Shown one piece after another: positions 1 through 5,556 of a stretch of 15,069 nucleotides of DNA. Below the pieces are notes generated by a model that did not search any database, was not told the origin of the DNA, and saw only the letters and a program-made list of their open reading frames with translations. The position numbers and the translations under genes were made by a program. This DNA comes from Puniceispirillum sp965657105. GTDB lineage: Bacteria > Pseudomonadota > Alphaproteobacteria > Puniceispirillales > Puniceispirillaceae. How positions within the stretch are numbered: the stretch's first letter is position 1; each line of letters begins with the position of its first letter. The stretch lies in the NCBI RefSeq assembly GCF_965657105.1, contig NZ_CBFHNB010000057.1, positions 1 through 15,069 of the forward strand, in the 5' to 3' direction.

Positions 1-241
1 AATATGCTAGCTGATCCGAATAAGCGATATCCGTAACGGTAAAACGCGGATCATCGCAGGTTTTAAACATATGTTCAAAAATGGCGCCAAAACTGTCTTT
101 AGACTGAACATCATTGAATGGATCGCTAAAGCGAATATCATTATTAACCAGTGCTAAAAGCGTGTCGATATTATCACTGCGCAGATTGGTAAAGGCGGCG
201 ACATAGGCTTGAATAATATCAGTGTGCTGTTTTGTTTTCAT
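1..241 (-). CDS. SnoaL/NTF2-like family protein, N-terminal part (cut by window edge)
   Basis: The first 80 codons of a gene reading leftward off the window. The protein begins MKTKQHTDIIQAYVAAF and contains DTLLALVNNDIRFSDPFND, the pattern of the SnoaL-like / nuclear transport factor 2 fold: an N-terminal helix, then a strand with an Asp-Pro-Phe turn lining a small cone-shaped pocket. Such proteins are small ligand-binding proteins or enzymes, and the substrate cannot be told from sequence. The ATG overlaps the stop of the upstream dehydrogenase gene in an ATGA arrangement, so the two are almost certainly co-transcribed and translationally coupled. The family call rests on motif resemblance in a partial protein. 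Confidence 0.7.
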   Translation of the reverse strand, partial: MKTKQHTDIIQAYVAAFTNLRSDNIDTLLALVNNDIRFSDPFNDVQSKDSFGAIFEHMFKTCDDPRFTVTDIAYSDQLAY

Positions 242-987
242 GACTGTTTTTTATGTCCGGTTTGCCGCGCGACAAATTTGAAAAATAGCCGATCTGGCAG
301 ATACTTCAGAAACTTCATTTTGCGGTTAAATGATTTTGGAAAATCAACAATGAAATCGTCATGCTCCAATCCGTTGAGAATGTGTGTCGCTGCTTGTTCG
401 CTTGTTAACAAATCAGGCATCTCAAAATCATTGATGGCAGTGGCTTCGCTTTCAACAAAACCGGGGCAGATGACCTGTAGCTTGATCCCGTTTGGCGTTA
501 GATCGAAATAAAGCGACTCGGCTAGGGAAATAAGCGCGGCTTTCGTGGGGCCATAGGCGGCTGATTTAGGGAGCCCTCGCCATCCAGCAACAGATGACGT
601 AATGGCTATATGCCCTTGTTTTTTGTCAGTCATATCAGCAACTATTGGCGCTAGCGCATTAATAACGCCCATATAATTTACATCCATATGCTGTTGAAAA
701 ACGGCTGGATCAATCTTGCTTCCATCTTGTGGGGTATAGATCCCAGCATTGAGGATAGCTACATCAATCGAACCATAGGTCTTTATCGCATCCTTGACCG
801 CGGACTGCATCGCTTTTTGGTCGGTGACATCGGCGGCGATAGGGTGAAAATTATCATTTTTGTTTGCCAGAGCGTCAAGCCGATCCCGACGCCTTGCAAC
901 GCCAGTGATTTTTGCATGTGGACTCAAGGCTGATACTAGCGCAGCCCCTATGCCTGAGCTGACTCCGGTGATGAAATAATGGCGCAT
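238..987 (-). CDS. Short-chain dehydrogenase/reductase (SDR family)
   Basis: A 249-residue classical SDR, the usual length. Visible motifs: the dinucleotide-binding TGVSSGIG at residues 7-14, an Asp-Val at 53-54 for adenine binding, NAG at 80-82, the structural Asn104, and the catalytic Ser132, Tyr145 and Lys149 (SSVAG...YGPTK). Arg residues at 32-34, just after the second strand, hint at NADP preference, which is inference. It would oxidise or reduce a small alcohol or ketone in the cytosol; the substrate is unknown. It is coupled by a 4-base overlap to the downstream SnoaL-like gene. Nothing ties it to cobalamin synthesis; it appears to belong to a separate operon that happens to abut the locus. 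Confidence 0.9.
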   Translation of the reverse strand: MRHYFITGVSSGIGAALVSALSPHAKITGVARRRDRLDALANKNDNFHPIAADVTDQKAMQSAVKDAIKTYGSIDVAILNAGIYTPQDGSKIDPAVFQQHMDVNYMGVINALAPIVADMTDKKQGHIAITSSVAGWRGLPKSAAYGPTKAALISLAESLYFDLTPNGIKLQVICPGFVESEATAINDFEMPDLLTSEQAATHILNGLEHDDFIVDFPKSFNRKMKFLKYLPDRLFFKFVARQTGHKKQS

Positions 988-999
988 GACAAATTTCCA

Positions 1000-1263
1000 C
1001 TATAAATTGGCGCGAATTGATCGGCAGGTCGATAATCCTGTTGTATGATGTATGCGTTCTGCTGTCAAAATACCTGTGGCATTTGCCTTTTGTTGAAGTG
1101 AGTGAACTGTGATCTCTGCCGAAGCCTCAATATTATCGCCATCGGATATGACCCACTGGAGACAAATATTCTTATCCGGGTTTGGTGTTTTGGATGAAGT
1201 GCTAGGATTAAATGGCGCTATATGTGTGGTCGCGTGACGGTCGCCCTTAAAGATTTTTCGCAT
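1000..1263 (-). CDS. Unrecognised small ORF, 87 residues
   Basis: An ATG-initiated ORF lying 12 bases upstream of the SDR gene in the same orientation, with a weak GGGA element about 9 bases before the start. The protein is hydrophilic, with no signal peptide, membrane segment or motif I recognise. Its middle (ICLQWVISDGD followed by IEASAEITVHSLQQK) could form beta strands. It fills most of the 988-1340 gap, and its position suggests it leads the minus-strand operon. It could equally be a chance ORF or a decayed gene. No function is proposed. The remaining bases 1264-1340 would have to hold divergent promoters; I found no convincing -35/-10 pair there. Confidence 0.35.
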   Translation of the reverse strand: MRKIFKGDRHATTHIAPFNPSTSSKTPNPDKNICLQWVISDGDNIEASAEITVHSLQQKANATGILTAERIHHTTGLSTCRSIRANL

Positions 1264-1340
1264 GCTGAATTATCCCGTGCGATGAAGCGCAAATCATAAA
1301 TGATGTTTTGGCTGACAAATGATCGTGATATAGGTGCCCC

Positions 1341-2396
1341 ATGACCCAGATTATAACACCTCGTCAGACATTACCCTTACACAGCGTTGAGCCGCTTATT
1401 GTGAAGGTTAATCGTAACCACTCTTTAGAGAGTTATCATGCGGTTGATATTGCCGTATGCGACGCAGATGGAAAGGTGATTATCGGATTGGGTGATGTCG
1501 AGCGGCCTATTTTTCCGCGCTCGGCAATGAAGCCGCTTCAAGCGATTGCTTTGGCCGAAAAATATGCACAAGGTCAAATGAGTCCAGCTATTGATGATTC
1601 AGATTGGTCAATCATCTGTGCAAGCCATAATGGTCAGCCAATACATAGTGCGGCGGTCTCGCAATTGCTTCAAAAATTTGATCTGGCACCAAGCTGTCTT
1701 ATTTGCGGGGGTCATTGGTCGATTGAACGCAATGCTATGGTTGAACAGGTGCAAAATTTAAAAACGCCTGAACGTATTCATAACAATTGTAGCGGCAAAC
1801 ATAGTGGGATGCTGATTCTAGCAAAGCTGATGGGCGTGACCATCGACGGCTATGCGGACATTACACATCCGGTTCAACAATCGATTATTGGTGTTTTGGA
1901 TGCCATGACAGGTGTTGATATATTGAGTTATGCGCATGGATTTGACGGGTGCGGCGCGCCAGCAGTCAGTGCGCCATTGGGCAATTGGGCTCGTGCTTTT
2001 GCCTTATTTGCCGATCATGATCAATTACCACCACACAGGGCTGAGGCCTGCATGCGCATTATCCGTGGCATTGCATCCGCCCCACTCTTGCTGGCGGGAG
2101 ACAGGCGACTTTGCAGCGCGCTTGCCACCGCCTTTGGCACCCGCATCACAGGCAAGACCGGAGCCGAGGGCGTATATGCCGCAGCCCTTCATGAACTGGG
2201 TCTGGGCGTGATGATAAAATGTCGTGATGGGCAAACACGCGCTACCGAAGTCGCGCTTGGTGCGGTTTTACATGCGATTGGGTATGATATTTCAGCATCG
2301 CTTGATCCCTTTTTCACACCTATTCTTCGAAATTGGGAAGGCGATGAGATTGGTGACATCACCTTTGATGGGGGCATAAAGGCTTTTGATGCGTGA
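1341..2396 (+). CDS. ansA: Rhizobium-type L-asparaginase (asparaginase II family, PF06089)
   Basis: 351 residues, typical for the thermolabile Rhizobium etli-type asparaginase, which is unrelated to the E. coli enzymes. It hydrolyses L-asparagine to aspartate and ammonia. From what is known of the R. etli enzyme, catalysis uses two Ser-Lys pairs and a metal site made by Cys, Lys and Cys. All are visible here: Ser61 and Lys64 in RSAMKP, Ser95 in CASHNG, Lys272 in TGKTGAEG, and the metal ligands Cys150 and Lys153 (NNCSGKHSG) and Cys204 (DGCGAP). The spacing closely tracks the family. The start is supported by an AGGTG a few bases upstream. The 3' end overlaps cobC by 8 bases, so the gene is transcribed with a cobalamin gene, which is unusual. 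The family call is secure; the symbol is by analogy with the Rhizobium gene. Confidence 0.9.
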   Translation: MTQIITPRQTLPLHSVEPLIVKVNRNHSLESYHAVDIAVCDADGKVIIGLGDVERPIFPRSAMKPLQAIALAEKYAQGQMSPAIDDSDWSIICASHNGQPIHSAAVSQLLQKFDLAPSCLICGGHWSIERNAMVEQVQNLKTPERIHNNCSGKHSGMLILAKLMGVTIDGYADITHPVQQSIIGVLDAMTGVDILSYAHGFDGCGAPAVSAPLGNWARAFALFADHDQLPPHRAEACMRIIRGIASAPLLLAGDRRLCSALATAFGTRITGKTGAEGVYAAALHELGLGVMIKCRDGQTRATEVALGAVLHAIGYDISASLDPFFTPILRNWEGDEIGDITFDGGIKAFDA

Positions 2397-3372
2397 GCAT
2401 GGTGGAAATAGTGACGTTGCCGCAGCCCAATATGGCTTTGCACCGGATGATATGCTTGATCTTTCGACAGGTATAAGTCCGTTTATCTATCCGTTATCAC
2501 CCATTACCGTTGACACATTGCAAGCGTTACCAACGGCTGCTTCGCTCACGGCCTGCGTTCACGCCGCACGACATGCCTATAGGGTGCCTGAACAGCTAAC
2601 TGTTACGGCAGGGGCTGGCACACAGGCATTCTTGCAAATTATCCCACGGCTTGTGAACACCGGAACTGTCTGGATTCGCCAGCCTACTTACAATGAGCAT
2701 GCCCATTGCTGGGCAGATGCTGGGCATAATATTGTTGATGGTGATGTGATGCCGGATGAAGCTGATCACGCGGTCGTTGTTTTTCCAAATAACCCCACAG
2801 GTGACAGATATGAAGATTTGAATGCTCTGGCGTCGAAAATTGAACGCAAGGGTGGTCTGCTGATTATTGATGGTGCCTTTCTGGATAATGCTGAAGGAGC
2901 AGAAGTTTTTGCTGAATTATCGAATTATTCCTGCGTCATTCACTTGCGTTCATTTGGAAAGTTTTTTGGTTTGGCTGGCGTGCGACTGGGTTTTGCCATG
3001 ACATCACCAGCCTACAGCGATGCTATACGTGGCATGTTGGGTCCATGGGCGGTGAATAATGTGGCTTTAATGGCAGGAACCTTGGCATTACAGGATGATG
3101 ACTGGATCCAAAGTCACAAAGGCGTTTTGGAACAGCAGTCAGCAGAACTGGCAAAAATTCTGGTCAATACGAATCTGAGCATTATCGGCGGTACATTCCT
3201 GTTTCAAACGATCCGTGATGCCGATGCGCTGTCCTTGCATGAGCATCTTGCACAGACAGGAATCTGGACACGCATATACCGTGAATGGCCGGACTTGATG
3301 CGTTTTGGATTACCACGCGACAGGGCTGAAATGGATAGGTTACATAATTCAATTCAAATCTGGCGAAGTTAG
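2389..3372 (+). CDS. cobC: CobC, L-threonine-O-3-phosphate decarboxylase-like PLP enzyme
   Basis: A 327-residue fold-type I PLP enzyme of the CobC/CobD (Salmonella naming) family. It decarboxylates L-threonine O-3-phosphate to (R)-1-amino-2-propanol phosphate, the linker arm that CobD attaches to adenosylcobyric acid. Visible: the N-terminal HGG and DLSTGISP typical of the family, NNPTG at 134-138, Asp161 predicted to face the pyridine nitrogen, the Schiff-base Lys191 in SFGKFFGLAG, and Arg199 for the carboxylate. The usual Glu of the DEAF motif is Gly here (DGAFLD, 161-166). I chose the ATG at 2389 over an in-frame TTG three bases upstream because AAAGG lies 6 bases before it. The start overlaps the asparaginase gene by 8 bases. 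cobD, its usual partner, lies about 8 kb away on the other strand. Confidence 0.9.
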   Translation: MREHGGNSDVAAAQYGFAPDDMLDLSTGISPFIYPLSPITVDTLQALPTAASLTACVHAARHAYRVPEQLTVTAGAGTQAFLQIIPRLVNTGTVWIRQPTYNEHAHCWADAGHNIVDGDVMPDEADHAVVVFPNNPTGDRYEDLNALASKIERKGGLLIIDGAFLDNAEGAEVFAELSNYSCVIHLRSFGKFFGLAGVRLGFAMTSPAYSDAIRGMLGPWAVNNVALMAGTLALQDDDWIQSHKGVLEQQSAELAKILVNTNLSIIGGTFLFQTIRDADALSLHEHLAQTGIWTRIYREWPDLMRFGLPRDRAEMDRLHNSIQIWRS

Positions 3373-3436
3373 GCTAAACGATGACGCAATTGGTTGACTT
3401 CTTTCATCGTATTGTGAGAACACTTTAAACAGTATT

Positions 3437-3640
3437 AGAGGTGGCTTTGATGCCAAGCATCATGCCTTAAAAAGGGAATATGGTTAAGGATGAAACAAGC
3501 CATCCGACTCCATAGCCGTCCCCGCGACTGTGAACTGGTCGTTCTTCGAAATGCCACTGGTGTCTGCCAAGGTTAGCCTTGAAAGCACTGGGAAGGCCGG
3601 AGAACAATTGGCCATAAGCCAGGAGACCTGCCTTGAAATA
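3437..3640 (+). ncRNA. Cobalamin (AdoCbl) riboswitch aptamer
   Basis: Conserved blocks appear in order: AGGTGG at 3439-3444, a GATGC-CAA-GCATC hairpin (3449-3461), AAAGGGAAT (3471-3479), CCGTCCCCGCGACTG from 3516, GCCACTGG (3553-3560) and its partner CACTGGGAAGGC (3586-3597), then a perfect B12 box AGCCAGGAGACCTGCC at 3617-3632. AGGTGG can close the aptamer by pairing with CTGCCT at 3628-3633 (two G-U pairs). It sits in the 373-base gap before hupE and in the same orientation. By family knowledge, ligand binding should shut down the downstream gene when cobalamin is plentiful. A TTGACT at 3394-3399 could be the -35 of its promoter, but I see no matching -10. Confidence 0.95.
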
Positions 3641-3742
3641 CGGATTCAATCGGTCGGGGAGTGCCGTGAAGATGTCGTCCATTATGGTACGCCGTCATCA
3701 ATGTACCCCGCAACAGCCTGAGGGCTTAATTTTGGGAGTACC
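3641..3742 (+). promoter_or_regulatory. Riboswitch expression platform with hupE ribosome binding site
   Basis: The Shine-Dalgarno GGGAG (3734-3738) lies 7 bases before the hupE ATG. GTACCCC at 3703-3709 can pair with GGGAGTAC at 3734-3741 (GGG with CCC, GTAC with GTAC, one bulged A), hiding the site. The same GTACCCC can instead pair with GGTAC at 3686-3690, and CCCCG at 3706-3710 with CGGGG at 3655-3659, freeing the site. There is no strong intrinsic terminator: AGCC-TGAG-GGCT followed by TAATTTT is only a 4-base stem. This suggests translational control. The pairings are read from the sequence; the switching is inference. Confidence 0.55.
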
Positions 3743-3745
3743 TAA

Positions 3746-4378
3746 ATGCATAGAATTCTTGCTTTAGCAATCGCGTTTTCATCTATGGCCCTAACAAGTG
3801 CCTTTGCGCATCACCCGCTTGGTGGTGACGTGCCACAAACCTTGTTGCATGGATTTTTGTCAGGTGTAGGGCATCCGGTCATCGGGTTTGATCATTTTGC
3901 TTTTGTCGTAGCCATTGGTCTTATCGCGGCATTTCATAAACAGCGTGCGATCATGCCTGCTGGCTTCGTGCTGGGCACTATGGCCGGAACTATGATGACC
4001 GTCTCTGCAATTATACTTCCATTCGCAGAGCTTGTGATTACAGCATCTGTCATTATTGCAGGCGTTATTGCCATGCGCGGTAAGCTGACATCAATTGTGC
4101 CGATGACAATGGGTGCGGCGGTCATTGGTTTGTTCCATGGGTGGGCATATGGTGCCGCAGTCGTTGGTGCCGAAGCAACCCCGATCATTGCCTATCTTGC
4201 TGGCTTTGGCCTTGTGCAGATGGCGATTGCCCTGTTAGCTGGTTATGTTGCTGTCAATATGTGGAAAGCGACCTCAGCCGCATCACTTCAGCCGCGTTTG
4301 GCAGGTGCTTTGATGGCTGGTGTAGGCGTTGCCTATATGGTCGAGCTGGTCGAAGGGCTGGTTTTCCCGGCGATGTAG
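3746..4378 (+). CDS. hupE: HupE/UreJ family membrane protein, putative cobalt importer
   Basis: 210 residues, the usual family length. An N-terminal signal peptide ends at SAFA (about residue 21), leaving a mature N-terminus beginning HHPLGG that could bind metal. The family's signature HPVIGFDH lies at 43-50 and a second motif, FHGWAYG, at 130-136; these His and Asp residues are thought to carry Ni2+ or Co2+. About six hydrophobic segments follow (roughly 50-62, 70-92, 93-111, 117-141, 146-171 and 186-207), so it is an inner-membrane protein. Homologues under B12 riboswitches have been predicted to be cobalt transporters, in contrast to the nickel transporters found in hydrogenase and urease operons; the riboswitch here supports cobalt. 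An intrinsic terminator follows the gene. Metal specificity is not shown by sequence alone. Confidence 0.88.
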   Translation: MHRILALAIAFSSMALTSAFAHHPLGGDVPQTLLHGFLSGVGHPVIGFDHFAFVVAIGLIAAFHKQRAIMPAGFVLGTMAGTMMTVSAIILPFAELVITASVIIAGVIAMRGKLTSIVPMTMGAAVIGLFHGWAYGAAVVGAEATPIIAYLAGFGLVQMAIALLAGYVAVNMWKATSAASLQPRLAGALMAGVGVAYMVELVEGLVFPAM

Positions 4379-4383
4379 CATCC

Positions 4384-4397
4384 TAACGCAATGCGTT
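4384..4397 (+). other. Small hairpin just upstream of the hupE terminator
   Basis: TAACGC and GCGTTA form a 6-base perfect inverted repeat with a 3-base loop, lying directly before the larger terminator hairpin. There is no U-tract of its own. It may act as a 3'-end stabiliser or pause site, or be incidental. Confidence 0.4.
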
Positions 4398-4424
4398 AAA
4401 AGGCAGAACGCAGTTCTGCCTTTT
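4398..4424 (+). terminator. Rho-independent terminator after hupE
   Basis: AAAAGGCAGAAC (4398-4409), a GCA loop, then GTTCTGCCTTTT (4413-4424): a perfect 12-base stem with flanking A and T tracts, so it could work in both directions. It lies 20 bases past the hupE stop and 41 bases before the cobW start. Confidence 0.88.
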
Positions 4425-4464
4425 ATAGTTGGTTATCTCTAATATCAAATCAAAGAAGGTTTTC

Positions 4465-5556
4465 ATGTCACAAACCCGTATTCCTGCAACTGTTATCACC
4501 GGCTTTCTTGGTTCGGGAAAGACCACGCTTATTCGTAATATTATCATGCAGGCTAATGGCAAGCGGCTGGCGCTGATTGTGAATGAGTTTGGGGATATTG
4601 GAATGGATGGCGACATGTTACAGGAATGTGGTGCCGATTCCTGCCGTGCTGAAGATATTATCGAACTGGCGAATGGTTGTATCTGTTGCACGGTAGCTGA
4701 TGATTTTCTGCCCAGTATTCAGACATTACTGGCACAGGATCCACCCCCCGATCATATCGTGATCGAAACATCGGGTCTGGCTTTGCCGCAACCGCTGGTT
4801 CAGGCCTTTGGCTGGCCAGACATCAAATCGCGGGTAATGCTTGATGGGGTTGTTACATTGGTTGATGGGCCAGCGCTGGCCATGGGGGGGATTGCCCATG
4901 ATCTTGAGGCGCTCGAAGCCCAGCGCGCGGCGGATGCGGAACTTGATCACGAAAGCCCGATTGATGAATTATTCGAAGATCAGATATCCGCAGCCAATCT
5001 GATTGTCATTTCAAAAGCCGACATGTTGGATGATGACGGTGCGGCAAAGGCGCGGTCCATGGTTGAACGCCATCTTGACGAACCAACGCCCATTATTTCG
5101 GTTGCTGGCGGCGTTGCCCCTATCGATGCGATCCTGGGGCTGGATATGGAAGACCAGGCGCATGCGCGCGCCGAACATGCACATCACCACCACCACCATC
5201 ATCATGACGATGATCCGGATCATCATCACGAACATGAACATGAACATGAACACGGCCATGATGAATTTGCCTCTTTTATCATTTCGATGGGGTTGATTGA
5301 TAGCGCAGCAACATTTACCGCCCAGCTAGCCGAACTGGCTGGTCAACATGGTGTTCTGCGTGCCAAGGGTCGTTTACAGGAAGCAGGCAAAGCATTACCT
5401 CTGGTTGTGCAGGCTGTTGGCAAACGTGTGGATAGCTATTATGCGCGTGATACCGAGGCCAGCGTCGGTAAGCTTGTTGTGATTGGTCTGGCTGGGCTTG
5501 ATGGGGCGGCAATCGCAACGCAGCTTGGCGGTAGTTTGGCTGATGCATCTTCTTAA
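4465..5556 (+). CDS. cobW: CobW, G3E-family GTPase and probable cobalt chaperone
   Basis: 363 residues, COG0523 G3E GTPase. Walker A GFLGSGKT at 13-20; the metal-binding CxCC motif at 72-75 (GCICC); ETSG at 101-104; a guanine-recognition SKAD at 183-186 in place of NKxD; and a His-rich linker at 238-265 with an eight-His run and HE repeats. The C-terminal CobW_C domain follows from about residue 267. In Rhodobacter, CobW is supported as binding Co2+ together with Mg-GTP and supplying it for B12 synthesis, probably to CobN. I chose the ATG at 4465 over an upstream in-frame TTG because AGAAGG lies 5 bases before it and the family starts close to the P-loop. The 3' end overlaps cobN by 14 bases. 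There is no good promoter in the short gap after the hupE terminator. Confidence 0.93.
   Translation: MSQTRIPATVITGFLGSGKTTLIRNIIMQANGKRLALIVNEFGDIGMDGDMLQECGADSCRAEDIIELANGCICCTVADDFLPSIQTLLAQDPPPDHIVIETSGLALPQPLVQAFGWPDIKSRVMLDGVVTLVDGPALAMGGIAHDLEALEAQRAADAELDHESPIDELFEDQISAANLIVISKADMLDDDGAAKARSMVERHLDEPTPIISVAGGVAPIDAILGLDMEDQAHARAEHAHHHHHHHHDDDPDHHHEHEHEHEHGHDEFASFIISMGLIDSAATFTAQLAELAGQHGVLRAKGRLQEAGKALPLVVQAVGKRVDSYYARDTEASVGKLVVIGLAGLDGAAIATQLGGSLADASS
5176..5259 (+). repeat. His-codon low-complexity tract inside cobW
   Basis: Runs of CAC/CAT codons, then a GAACAT-type hexamer repeated in tandem, encode the His-rich loop of CobW. The repeats are in frame and the tract is probably prone to slippage in whole-codon steps. 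Confidence 0.8.

Noticed and set aside
1305..1334. Sigma70 promoter for the asparaginase gene (TTGGCT and GATATA)
   Set aside because: The spacer is only 13 bases and the -10 would lie within 10 bases of the start codon.
3467..3721. Short ORFs on both strands over the riboswitch
   Set aside because: They run through the conserved aptamer blocks and B12 box, whose constraint is that of an RNA; translations look random.
4425..4464. N-terminal extension of CobW from an upstream TTG
   Set aside because: It would start against the terminator hairpin, has no ribosome binding site, and adds residues absent from the family; the ATG at 4465 has AGAAGG at the right distance.
5483..5542. Longer CobN start inside cobW
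   Set aside because: The extra residues are cobW sequence in another frame, and the family begins MHLL, which matches the ATG at 5543.
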